From CBFHWY01 sp965659675 (GTDB lineage: Bacteria > Bacteroidota > Bacteroidia > Flavobacteriales_G > Salibacteraceae): 21,772 nucleotides of DNA. The notes beneath the pieces are model-generated. The model was given only the letters and a program-made list of their open reading frames with translations, did not search any database and had not been told where the DNA came from. Each line of letters opens with the position of its first letter. Position 1 is the stretch's first letter. The translations under genes and the position numbers were made by a program. Positions 13,919-21,284 of this stretch are shown piece after piece. The stretch covers positions 1 to 21,772 of the forward strand of contig CBFHWY010000044.1 in the NCBI GenBank assembly GCA_965659675.1. Reading direction: 5' to 3'.

Positions 13919-14875
13919 ATGTATGAATCATTAAAAGCCTTAGATACGGTAGTCATCGATTTTAATGCAAATAGTCAGGCGGTGCTCAACTTCGCCATTG
14001 CTTTTATCATGTTTGGAGTCGCATTGGAGTTGAAGCTCAGTCACTTTACGGCACTGTTCAAGAATCCAAAAGCACCGGTAGTAGGCGCTATCTCACAATT
14101 TGTGATGATGCCTCTGCTTACGGTAGGTCTCGCCATTCTGTTAAAGGATCACATCACCATGACAGTGGGTTTGGGTATGGTTCTCGTGGCATCTTGTCCT
14201 GGAGGAAATGTATCCAACTTCATGTGCAGCCTGGCTAAGGGGAACGTGGCACTTTCGGTGAGTCTCACTGCCATTTCAGATCTTGGAGCCCTTATTCTTA
14301 CCCCCTTCAATTTTGCCTTTTGGGGAAATATATTTGTGGGTGTTTACAACGCTTCGCAACCAGAGAACCTGGTTCAGCCACTCTATATTGACCCGATCCA
14401 TGTCTTTTACACGATCTTTTTGGTGCTGGGTGTTCCTTTAGCGCTTGGCCTTCTGGTAAATAGCAAATTCCCCGCCTTTACAGCTAAGATCACCATATGG
14501 ATGAAACGTCTATCCATCGCCATTTTTCTAGCGATTCTGGCCGTGATCTTTGTCAAGAATTTTGACCTTTTCCTGAAGCACATCAAGTACATCTTCATCA
14601 TTGTGCTCATTCACAATGCTCTTGCTTTTTTGCTGGGATACAACTTTGCCAGGATCTTTAAACTGGACAAAAGAGACCGAAAGACCGTTTCCATAGAAAC
14701 CGGTATTCAAAATTCGGGTCTGGCCCTGGCACTTTTATTTAATCCCAACATCTTTGATCCCGACATCGCCGTTGGCGGAATGACCTTCATCGCCGCCTGG
14801 TGGGGTGCCTGGCATATTGTTTCTGGGCTTTCGCTTGCTTCTTTTTGGGGGAGTAGGCTTAGCAGGGCCAAATGA
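13919..14875 (+). CDS. Bile acid:sodium symporter (BASS) family transporter
   Basis: A 318-residue inner-membrane protein with about nine to ten hydrophobic helices. Family landmarks are FIMFGVALELKLSHF near residue 30, the discontinuous-helix motif VASCPGGNVSNFMCSLAKGN at about 90-109 with the following ALSVSLTAISDLGALILTP, and the second crossing motif SIETGIQNSGLALALLF. Family members move bile acids, pyruvate, pantothenate or other organic anions with sodium. The substrate here is unknown; bacterial members are often annotated as bile acid transporters without evidence. It starts 10 bases after the DUF6268-type gene and converges on the RsmI-like gene 32 bases downstream. Confidence 0.9.
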   Translation: MYESLKALDTVVIDFNANSQAVLNFAIAFIMFGVALELKLSHFTALFKNPKAPVVGAISQFVMMPLLTVGLAILLKDHITMTVGLGMVLVASCPGGNVSNFMCSLAKGNVALSVSLTAISDLGALILTPFNFAFWGNIFVGVYNASQPENLVQPLYIDPIHVFYTIFLVLGVPLALGLLVNSKFPAFTAKITIWMKRLSIAIFLAILAVIFVKNFDLFLKHIKYIFIIVLIHNALAFLLGYNFARIFKLDKRDRKTVSIETGIQNSGLALALLFNPNIFDPDIAVGGMTFIAAWWGAWHIVSGLSLASFWGSRLSRAK

Positions 14876-14907
14876 TCCTGGTAGCCTCAAACCCCAAATT
14901 CTAATTA

Positions 14908-15612
14908 CTACCTCCCCAACACAAAAACCCCCAGCGGTTTCTTTTCCTTTAACTTAACACCTTTCCAGGCTGTGAGATTCTGAGTTTGGATGTTTTGATT
15001 TTCTGTACCCAAATTGAGTGCTAGTGATAATTTTAGCTCCTGTGGAGCATATTTGCAGATATCCTCCAAACATGGCTGCACCCGAAATGGGGTTTCAATG
15101 AAAATTTGGGTTTGCCCAGCCAAAGCACTTTTACTGATCTGCTGAATGAACTGCTTTCGCTCTTGCTTGTCGATGGGCAAATAACCGTGAAAAGCAAAAT
15201 TTTGACCGTTCATGCCGCTAGACATCAAAGCGAGTAGGATAGAGGAGGGGCCAACCAGTGGGATCACCTCAATGCCTTTTTGGTGGGCCAGGGCCACGAT
15301 CTTTGCGCCGGGGTCGGCGACACCCGGACAACCAGCTTCACTCAACAAACCAATGTCTTTTCCTCGCTCGCAAGCCTTTAAGTATTCAGGATAATGAGAC
15401 GGATCACTGTGTTTTCCGATGTCGTGCAGGATAAGATCATCCTGTTTGGCCTTTAGACCGTAATTCCGGAGCACCCTGCGGGCTGTACGCTCTCGTTCAA
15501 CGATGAATTCCGTGAGCGAAGCAGCGATATCACTCGTATGTTGAGGGATCTCCCGCGTGTGCAGCTCAGGATCTAGCGGGGCAGGAATGAGGTATAACTT
15601 CCCTTTTTTCAT
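14908..15612 (-). CDS. RsmI-like SAM-dependent methyltransferase (tetrapyrrole methylase fold)
   Basis: A 234-residue tetrapyrrole-methylase-fold protein. Motifs in order are GKLYLIPAPLD at the start, GLLSEAGCPGVADPGAKIV (the GxPxxxDPG loop), VIPLVGPSSILLALMSSGM, FAFHGYLP and IFIETPFR. These are shared with RsmI, the 16S rRNA C1402 ribose methyltransferase, but the N-terminal TPIGN-LEDIT region of true RsmI is replaced by a divergent PELHTREIPQHT segment. It is therefore best called an RsmI-like paralogue with unknown target. It overlaps the phosphatase gene by 4 bases (ATGA) and lies downstream of dnaA, a cluster I recall from other flavobacteria. Confidence 0.85.
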   Translation of the reverse strand: MKKGKLYLIPAPLDPELHTREIPQHTSDIAASLTEFIVERERTARRVLRNYGLKAKQDDLILHDIGKHSDPSHYPEYLKACERGKDIGLLSEAGCPGVADPGAKIVALAHQKGIEVIPLVGPSSILLALMSSGMNGQNFAFHGYLPIDKQERKQFIQQISKSALAGQTQIFIETPFRVQPCLEDICKYAPQELKLSLALNLGTENQNIQTQNLTAWKGVKLKEKKPLGVFVLGR

Positions 15613-16067
15613 TTCATGGAATCGAGGATCTGCTCACAGGCATTGTCCAAAAGCTTGTAAACACTTTCAAAACCGTCCATTCCACCAAACCAGGGGTCTG
15701 GAACAGGTGAATCAGAACCGGGGTGGATCTCGTTGAGGATCATCTTTACCTTGTTCTTGTCCTCATCATTTCTGGCCAGGCGTATCACATCCTGATAATT
15801 GCTTTTGTCCATGACATAAATTCGATCAAATCGATCAAAGTCCGACACTTCAAATTGCCTGGCTCTCAGATCGGAAATATCAACCCCATACTGAGCCATT
15901 TTATCTACCGCGCGATCATCTGGGCCCTCTCCAATATGATAATTGGAAGTGCCGCATGAGTCGTGTTCAAGCGCCATCCCTTGTTCTTTTGCTTTATGTC
16001 TGAGCAGCCCTTCTGCCATGGGAGAGCGGCAAATGTTACCCAAACAAACCATCAATATCTTCTTCAT
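15609..16067 (-). CDS. Low-molecular-weight protein-tyrosine phosphatase
   Basis: A 152-residue cytoplasmic phosphatase. The P-loop VCLGNICRSP has nucleophile Cys8 and Arg14 (C-x5-R), and the general acid Asp124 lies in VPDPWFGG. Length is standard. Family members dephosphorylate tyrosine on proteins such as polysaccharide-synthesis kinases; the local substrate is unknown. The ATG at 16067 is chosen over a TTG at 16076, because MKKILMVCLGN is the usual family start and the TTG lies within the terminator U-tract. The gene begins 7 bases after the U-tract of a strong hairpin, so its expression must depend on read-through from dnaA or on a promoter within dnaA. Confidence 0.92.
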   Translation of the reverse strand: MKKILMVCLGNICRSPMAEGLLRHKAKEQGMALEHDSCGTSNYHIGEGPDDRAVDKMAQYGVDISDLRARQFEVSDFDRFDRIYVMDKSNYQDVIRLARNDEDKNKVKMILNEIHPGSDSPVPDPWFGGMDGFESVYKLLDNACEQILDSMK

Positions 16068-16074
16068 ATCTATC

Positions 16075-16115
16075 AAAAAAAATAGGAACCGTTTCGGTCA
16101 GAAACGATCCCTATT
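16075..16115 (-). terminator. Intrinsic terminator between dnaA and the phosphatase gene
   Basis: On the minus-strand transcript, arms at 16115-16101 and 16095-16081 form a 15-position stem with 13 pairs and two mismatches around a 5-base loop, followed by eight Us (16082-16075). It begins 23 bases after the dnaA stop and ends 7 bases before the phosphatase ATG, so it could act as a full terminator or as an attenuator for the two downstream genes. Confidence 0.8.
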
Positions 16116-16138
16116 CACAACCAACCATGAAATATTTT

Positions 16139-17572
16139 TTATTGAAGTGCTATCTTCTTCTCCAGGTCGGAAATATATCCTCTGAACGTCTTATCCGTAT
16201 CCATCAGGTTGTTCACCGTTTTGCAGGCGTGGAGCACAGTAGCGTGATCCTTTCCTCCACAGTGAGCACCAATGTTGGCCAGCGAAGACTTCGTTAACTT
16301 CTTAGAGAAATACATCGCGATCTGTCGAGCCTGTACCACTTCTCTTTTTCTCGTTTTCGACTTCATGAGTTCGATTGGTAGATCGAAATAGTCACATACG
16401 ACCTTTTGGATGTAATCGATCGATACCTCGCGAGCCGTGTTCTTAACAAATTTATCAATCATTTGCTTTGCAAGTTCCAGTGTGATGGACTTCTTGTTAA
16501 GCGACGATTGAGCAATCAGCGAGATCAATGCTCCCTCCAGTTCACGAACGTTTGTTGTGATGCTGTAGGCAAGGTATTCAACCACTTCCTTAGGCAGATC
16601 AATTCCTTCCTGATACATCTTCATCTCCAAAATAGCGATCCGCGTTTCGATGCTCGGAGGCTGAAGGTCGGCAGACAATCCCCATTTGAATCGGGAAAGC
16701 AAACGCTGCTCCATACCCTGCATCTCAACAGGCGGTTTGTCTGAAGTAAGCACTAATTGCTTACCCGACTGGTGCAAGTGATTAAAGACGTGGAAGAAGA
16801 CGTCCTGAGTTCGGTCTTTTCCTGAGAAAAATTGTACATCATCGATGATCAGTACGTCGATCATCTGATAGAAGTGAATAAAATCGTTCTGGTTATTGTT
16901 TTTAACAGACTCAATGAACTGTTGTGTGAACTTTTCAGATGACACATACAGCACCGTTTTCTGCGGATGATTCTTTTTGATCTCAATACCGATGGCATGC
17001 GCTAGATGGGTTTTACCCAAACCTACGCCACCGTAGATCAAGAGTGGATTGAAAGCAGTTCCTCCTGGCTTTTTAGCCACAGCATATCCCGCAGATCTGG
17101 CGAGACGATTCGAATCTCCTTCGATGAATGTATCGAATGAATAATTCGGGTTTAACTGTGAGTCGACCACAACTTTCTTCAGTCCAGGTATGATAAATGG
17201 ATTCTTGATGGTTTTTTCACCAATGTCCAATGGCATACTCACTGCTGGATTTTTAATCGCAGTAGTATTTGAGGTAGGGATCTTGACTGAATATGGTTTC
17301 TTAGTACTCGGGTTATTGTCCATAATAATGCTGTACTCCAGCATTCCCTCATTTCCGAGCTCCTTTTTAATGGTCTTCTTTAGCAGAGTAATGTAATGTT
17401 CTTCCAACCACTCGTAGAAGAATTGGCTAGGTACCTGGATGGTCAAAACTTTGTCTTTGAGCTTCACAGGTCTGATTGGTTCAAACCAGGTTTTGTAGCT
17501 CTGCAAGCTGACATTGTCCTTGATCACACCGAGGCATCTGTCCCAAACTTCTTCGGCAGTTTTTATACTCAT
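16139..17572 (-). CDS. dnaA: Chromosomal replication initiator protein DnaA
   Basis: A 477-residue complete DnaA. Domain I is at about 1-85 (VWDRCLGVIKDNVSLQSYKTWF), the variable linker at about 86-135, and the AAA+ domain at about 140-345 with Walker A GGVGLGKTH at 181-189, Walker B LIIDD at 241-245 and the LLSRFKWG arginine-finger region at about 291-298. The C-terminal DNA-binding domain at about 380-477 has the signature GGKDHATVLHACKTV at 439-453. It binds DnaA boxes and melts the chromosome origin in the ATP form. The gene is monocistronic or weakly coupled to the downstream phosphatase because of a hairpin terminator after its stop. The 301 bases upstream lack a cluster of recognisable DnaA boxes, so the origin is not shown to be here. 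Confidence 0.98.
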   Translation of the reverse strand: MSIKTAEEVWDRCLGVIKDNVSLQSYKTWFEPIRPVKLKDKVLTIQVPSQFFYEWLEEHYITLLKKTIKKELGNEGMLEYSIIMDNNPSTKKPYSVKIPTSNTTAIKNPAVSMPLDIGEKTIKNPFIIPGLKKVVVDSQLNPNYSFDTFIEGDSNRLARSAGYAVAKKPGGTAFNPLLIYGGVGLGKTHLAHAIGIEIKKNHPQKTVLYVSSEKFTQQFIESVKNNNQNDFIHFYQMIDVLIIDDVQFFSGKDRTQDVFFHVFNHLHQSGKQLVLTSDKPPVEMQGMEQRLLSRFKWGLSADLQPPSIETRIAILEMKMYQEGIDLPKEVVEYLAYSITTNVRELEGALISLIAQSSLNKKSITLELAKQMIDKFVKNTAREVSIDYIQKVVCDYFDLPIELMKSKTRKREVVQARQIAMYFSKKLTKSSLANIGAHCGGKDHATVLHACKTVNNLMDTDKTFRGYISDLEKKIALQ

Positions 17573-17873
17573 TTGTTAATGTTCAGTTAATGTAGTTAAA
17601 CTTGAAAAAATAATTCCTCCACACGATTCCTCCCGTGCAATTTCCTTTAGAAATTAAGCGGAACGGCGGACCCCGTTTTCATCGACAAATATTCCAAAAA
17701 AAAAGTACATAAAAAAACCTTTTTGCCCTTGATTTTTCTCTTTTTTATTTGCATTATAACAGCGCGGGAAGGCAGAATTCATCGACCTTTAACGTAAATT
17801 TACTCTTATCGGTTGATTCTGGGTCGTTTAACTCTCCCAGTCTAAATTTACACTTCCAAATAAGGTACATAAA
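17573..17873. other. Intergenic region between divergent dnaA and YbgC-type thioesterase genes
   Basis: 301 bases without a gene. It holds an AT-rich core with A- and T-runs (about 17695-17757) and two copies of TTCATCGAC exactly 100 bases apart (17678 and 17778). TAAATTTA occurs at 17795 and 17843; the latter is seven of eight to a -7 element for the thioesterase. A seven-of-eight AATATTTG on the minus strand (17690-17683) could serve dnaA. I see no TTATnCACA cluster. Confidence 0.5.
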
Positions 17874-18284
17874 ATGCTTGTTAATGAGACTAAAATAAGG
17901 GTTCGGTATAGTGAGACCGATCGGATGGGTTATGTCTATTATGGGAACTATTCATCTTACTTTGAGGTAGCTAGGGTAGAAACACTTCGTAACATTGGGA
18001 TAAGCTACCGATCTCTCGAAGATAGTGGTATCATGTTGCCAGTTTTGGAATATCGCATTAAATATTTTAAACCGGCCTATTATGATGATGAACTTGTGAT
18101 CAAAACGAGTATTCCTGAAATACCAGGAGTGCGGATCAAGTTTCTATATGAAACCTTTAATAGCGATGGGCTTAAACTGAATGAAGCAGAAACGACCCTC
18201 GTTTTTGTTGAAATCAAAACAAATAAGCCTTGTCAGCCCCCTCAGGAGGTGCTCAAGGCCATGGAGAAGCACTTTAAAGACTAG
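17874..18284 (+). CDS. YbgC/FadM-type acyl-CoA thioesterase (4-hydroxybenzoyl-CoA thioesterase family)
   Basis: A 136-residue hotdog-fold thioesterase. The N-terminal motif RVRYSETDRMGYVYYGNYSSYFEVARVE carries the catalytic Asp16 and the Y-x-N-Y-x-x-Y/F-F-E helix typical of YbgC and 4-hydroxybenzoyl-CoA thioesterases. The second half IKYFKPAYYDDELVIKT is also characteristic. It should hydrolyse short- or medium-chain acyl-CoA or aryl-CoA in the cytoplasm; the substrate is undetermined. In many Bacteroidota a YbgC-type gene lies next to dnaA, as here, where it is divergent from it. Its last 11 bases overlap the end of the convergent EamA gene. Confidence 0.92.
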   Translation: MLVNETKIRVRYSETDRMGYVYYGNYSSYFEVARVETLRNIGISYRSLEDSGIMLPVLEYRIKYFKPAYYDDELVIKTSIPEIPGVRIKFLYETFNSDGLKLNEAETTLVFVEIKTNKPCQPPQEVLKAMEKHFKD

Positions 18285-19116
18285 CAGCGAGTATGGCAAT
18301 GCCGACTATGCCCAGGAGTAATCCTACCTTGTTTAATATACTGCGTTTTTCCTGAAAGAGCAAAAAGGAGACACTGCTGGCGAGCAAAACAACACCCAGA
18401 TTGTTGATCGGAAAGATCTTGGCACTTTGTGTATCGAAATATTCGAGGGTCCACAATATCAGTAGGATCGAAAAGAAATTGGGCACCCCCAGGATCAGGC
18501 CCCATTTCAGTTCATTCTTTTTGAAGCGGAGTTCTTTTTTTCGAATGAACAAGTAGATGAGACCGAATAGTCCAGCAAAAAAGAAAATGCTCGTGGTGAA
18601 CCATATGTGCTGGTCTCCACTGAGATTTGTTTGCTGATTGTATTTAAGAAAGGTGTCCAAAGCACCGCTTCCCACAAAAATGATCGCCGGAAGAATGGAG
18701 ATCCCTGTTGCGGCCGAAGGCCGATAAAGGGCCATGAATGTTCCTGTTAAGCACAGTGAAATACCCATCCAGGCCATGATATTAAGTTCTTCTTTAAGAA
18801 ACAAGGTGGCAAACAAGACCGGGATCACCACAGAAAGCTTATTGCTGATGGATGCTACCGAGATGCCTATCTCACGGGTCACCTTTGCCATCAAGACAAA
18901 GAGATAAATGAAGATAAAGCCCAGAAAAAAGGCATTCCAAAACCAGGGATAGTAAAAGGGGACTTGATCGGGCAGGCTGTAGATCAATCCACAGCTTGCG
19001 GCTACAAAATAGTTGACCACAATTGCTTTCAGGTTATCGACCTGGTAGCGGCCAAAAAGCCTGAAAATGATAAAGATGATGCTGGAGCAGAGAATACTGG
19101 CGATCAAAAACCACAT
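18274..19116 (-). CDS. EamA/DMT-superfamily transporter
   Basis: A 280-residue inner-membrane protein with about ten hydrophobic helices in two repeats, as in drug/metabolite transporters of the EamA type. Repeat 1 contains ISVASISNKLSVVIPVLFATLFLKEELN and repeat 2 ends INNLGVVLLASSVSFLLFQEKRSILNKVGLLLGIVGIAIL, both matching the typical pre-C-terminal helix pair with an acidic residue after the Phe-Leu-Lys or Leu-Phe-Gln turn. Family members export amino acids, nucleotide metabolites or drugs; the substrate is unknown. It is transcribed divergently from the thiolase across 51 bases and overlaps the tail of the thioesterase gene on the other strand. Confidence 0.88.
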   Translation of the reverse strand: MWFLIASILCSSIIFIIFRLFGRYQVDNLKAIVVNYFVAASCGLIYSLPDQVPFYYPWFWNAFFLGFIFIYLFVLMAKVTREIGISVASISNKLSVVIPVLFATLFLKEELNIMAWMGISLCLTGTFMALYRPSAATGISILPAIIFVGSGALDTFLKYNQQTNLSGDQHIWFTTSIFFFAGLFGLIYLFIRKKELRFKKNELKWGLILGVPNFFSILLILWTLEYFDTQSAKIFPINNLGVVLLASSVSFLLFQEKRSILNKVGLLLGIVGIAILAASL

Positions 19117-19142
19117 AAGCTCAGCTTAATTTATTCGATTCG

Positions 19143-19150
19143 TACATTTG
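19143..19150 (+). promoter_or_regulatory. -7 element of the thiolase gene
   Basis: TACATTTG matches TAnnTTTG perfectly and ends 17 bases before the thiolase ATG. No clear TTG is present at -33. It lies in the 51-base gap between the divergent transporter and thiolase genes. Confidence 0.5.
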
Positions 19151-19167
19151 AACGCAAATTAAGTCAT

Positions 19168-20373
19168 ATGTACGGAGCTTACATTGTAGATGCCATAAGA
19201 ACCCCAATCGGAAACTTTACCGGAACTCTTTCACCCATCAGAACAGATGATCTTGCCGCTCACGTTCTAAAGGAACTGATCGCCAGAAACCCCTCCATGG
19301 ATCCTGCTGCCATTGATGATGTGATCATGGGTTGTGCGAATCAGGCTGGAGAAGACAATCGTAATGTGGCACGAATGGCCTTGTTGCTTGCTGGAATTCC
19401 TTTTGATGTTCCGGGAGAAACGGTGAACAGACTCTGTGCCTCGGGAATGTCGGCCATCGTTCACGCTTCACGTGCCATACATGCAGGGGATGGAGATCTA
19501 TTCATCTCCGCAGGAGTAGAGCATATGACCCGAGGACCCTGGGTGATCTCAAAAGTGTCCAAAGCCTTTGGAAGGGATGCCCAAATGCACGACAGTAGTT
19601 TTGGTTGGCGATTCATCAACCCAAAAATGAAGGAGCTTTACGGAACTGATGGAATGGGTCAGACTGCTGAAAACCTGGCGGAGCTTCACAAGATCAAACG
19701 GGAAGACCAGGATCAATTTGCATATTGGTCGCAAATGAAAGCGACCAAAGCACGCGAATCGGGTCGACTGGCAGAAGAGATCATTGCAGTGGAGATCCCA
19801 CAGCGAAAAGCAGATCCGATCATATTTGATCAGGATGAGTTCATCAAGCCTAAAACGAGTTTAGAGATACTGAGAAAATTAAGGCCAGCTTTTCGCAAGG
19901 ATGGTTCAGTGACTGCTGGAAATTCATCCGGCCTCAATGATGGCTCAGCCGCCATGCTCATGGCTTCTGAACAGGGATTAAAGGATCATGATTTGAGCCC
20001 TATGGCCAGAGTGATCAGCTCCGGTGTGAGTGGAGTAGAACCTCGCATCATGGGAATTGGACCCGTGAAAGCCAGTCAGCTTGCACTCAAGAGAGCGGGT
20101 TTGAGCTTAGAAGATATGGATGTGATCGAGCTGAATGAAGCATTTGCGGCTCAATCATTAGCAGTGACCAGAACGCTGGGATTGGAGGATGACGACAAAA
20201 GAATAAACCCAAATGGTGGTGCCATTGCAATCGGACACCCACTAGGTATGTCGGGAACCAGGATAGTTCAGTCAGCTGCAATTGAATTGCAGAAAACAGG
20301 CGGAAAATATGCGCTTTGCACAATGTGTATTGGAGTAGGGCAGGGCTATGCTGTTGTGATCGAGCGGCAATAA
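19168..20373 (+). CDS. Acetyl-CoA acyltransferase, 3-oxoadipyl-CoA thiolase (PaaJ/PcaF) type
   Basis: A 401-residue thiolase. The acyl-accepting Cys90 is in VNRLCASGMSA; the catalytic His is in GGAIAIGHPLGMSG and the second Cys in TMCIGVGQG near the end. The stretch MGCANQAGEDNRNVARMALLLAG and the GVEHMTRGPWV motif are typical of 3-oxoadipyl-CoA thiolases (PcaF, PaaJ) of aromatic degradation, but acetoacetyl-CoA activity cannot be excluded. The ATG at 19168 fits the family start (YIVDAIRTPIG); longer in-frame starts reach into the divergent transporter gene and are rejected. It is cytoplasmic. No other beta-ketoadipate or phenylacetate gene is adjacent, so the physiological pathway is open. 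Confidence 0.9.
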   Translation: MYGAYIVDAIRTPIGNFTGTLSPIRTDDLAAHVLKELIARNPSMDPAAIDDVIMGCANQAGEDNRNVARMALLLAGIPFDVPGETVNRLCASGMSAIVHASRAIHAGDGDLFISAGVEHMTRGPWVISKVSKAFGRDAQMHDSSFGWRFINPKMKELYGTDGMGQTAENLAELHKIKREDQDQFAYWSQMKATKARESGRLAEEIIAVEIPQRKADPIIFDQDEFIKPKTSLEILRKLRPAFRKDGSVTAGNSSGLNDGSAAMLMASEQGLKDHDLSPMARVISSGVSGVEPRIMGIGPVKASQLALKRAGLSLEDMDVIELNEAFAAQSLAVTRTLGLEDDDKRINPNGGAIAIGHPLGMSGTRIVQSAAIELQKTGGKYALCTMCIGVGQGYAVVIERQ

Positions 20374-20420
20374 CTTACCGAATTCTGTCTGAAACCTGTC
20401 AAATTCTAGAAAGGACTTTG

Positions 20421-20515
20421 AGAATCGAATTCAATCTCTGACTTTCGTTACGGTTTCGATTCTGAATTCTATTAAGCGCATGTTTAAATCGTAACCACTT
20501 AACGTAAAAGTTAAG
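20421..20515. other. Intergenic region with two inverted repeats downstream of the thiolase
   Basis: AGAATCGAA (20421-20429) and TTCGATTCT (20455-20463) are a perfect 9-base inverted pair 25 bases apart. CTTAAC and GTTAAG (20498-20515) form a second short hairpin around 6 bases. Both lie before the terminator at 20528. Their role is not clear. Confidence 0.35.
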
Positions 20516-20527
20516 CACTCTCAATCG

Positions 20528-20559
20528 AAAAAATCCTCGACTTTGTCGGGGGTTTTTTT
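20528..20559. terminator. Bidirectional intrinsic terminator between the thiolase and LytTR genes
   Basis: A GC-containing stem (TCCTCGAC with GTCGGGGG, two G-U pairs) around a TTT loop is flanked by an A-run on the left and a T-run of seven on the right. It can end plus-strand transcripts from the thiolase. On the minus strand it ends the response-regulator message, whose stop codon is just 2 bases away. Confidence 0.75.
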
Positions 20560-20561
20560 GC

Positions 20562-21284
20562 TCAAAGGTTTAGCAAACGAAGTTCAATAGCTCGCTCAAT
20601 GGCTTTTTTGTTGCTTCTACTCAGAGGGATCTCGTCACCGTTGGACATGATAAAATAACCACCATCAGAACGCGTGTATTCCATGACTTCCTCAAAATTC
20701 AGAATGTGACTTTGATGAACTCTGATGAAATTGGAATCCTTCAAAGAGTTCTCAAAGGACTTTAATGTTTTGGTGATCAGAATTGGCTTTTGATCTTTTA
20801 GAATGATGTTGGTGTAGGTATTATCCGACTGAAGGCGAATAATGTCTTTGAGTTTGATGAACATCAAGCCATTCCGGGTTGGAACAGAGATCTTCTCCAG
20901 GTCCAGTCTGCTTTCTTTTTCTGGATTCGCCTTAAAGTGCCTGGCTTTATTGACTGTGCTCTGAAGATCATCAGGGTCTATAGGTTTTAACAGATAGTCA
21001 AAAGCCCGCATTCTTAACGCCTGAATGGCGTACTCATCATAGGCAGTGACAAAAACCGTAAGAAAGGATGCATGCTCAATAGAATTGATCACTTCAATGC
21101 CGGTACCATCTTGAAGTTCGATGTCCATGAAAACCATATCTGGTTTAGCTTTCGACAGGACTTCTTTGGCTTCTGCTGCGGAACTTGCCGTCCCTATGAT
21201 CTCTACACTTTCCACAAAGGCATTCAGCATGCCCTTTAAACTCACGATAGCTCTAGGCTCATCATCTACGATTATTGCTTTCAT
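20562..21284 (-). CDS. LytTR-family response regulator transcription factor
   Basis: A 240-residue regulator. The receiver domain at about 1-120 has acidic pair Asp7-Asp8, phospho-acceptor Asp54 in VFMDIELQDG, Thr80 in VFVTAYDEYA and Lys100 in YLLKPID. The LytTR DNA-binding domain at about 132-238 includes DIIRLQSDNTYTNIIL, the KTLKSFE turn and RVHQSHILN, the signature of the family. It is the partner of the LytS-type kinase whose gene overlaps it by 4 bases, so they form a two-component pair. Targets are unknown. Such pairs are very common in Bacteroidota and often act on envelope or carbohydrate genes. A bidirectional terminator follows the stop. Confidence 0.94.
   Translation of the reverse strand: MKAIIVDDEPRAIVSLKGMLNAFVESVEIIGTASSAAEAKEVLSKAKPDMVFMDIELQDGTGIEVINSIEHASFLTVFVTAYDEYAIQALRMRAFDYLLKPIDPDDLQSTVNKARHFKANPEKESRLDLEKISVPTRNGLMFIKLKDIIRLQSDNTYTNIILKDQKPILITKTLKSFENSLKDSNFIRVHQSHILNFEEVMEYTRSDGGYFIMSNGDEIPLSRSNKKAIERAIELRLLNL

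Noticed and set aside
17678..17786. TTCATCGAC direct repeat exactly 100 bases apart upstream of dnaA as a binding site pair
   Set aside because: A single 9-base match can arise by chance and does not resemble a known box; kept only as a note in the region entry.
17573..17873. Replication origin next to dnaA
   Set aside because: An AT-rich core is present, but I find no cluster of TTATnCACA boxes on either strand. GC-skew over the whole chromosome would decide.
18964..19167. A longer thiolase starting upstream at 18964
   Set aside because: The extra residues lie antisense to the EamA gene and are unlike thiolases; the ATG at 19168 gives the family start and follows a -7 element.
437..20373. 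A phenylacetate catabolism cluster suggested by PaaI-type and PaaJ-type proteins
   Set aside because: The two genes are 18 kb apart with unrelated genes between, and no PaaA-E, K, F, G, H or Z homologue is present.
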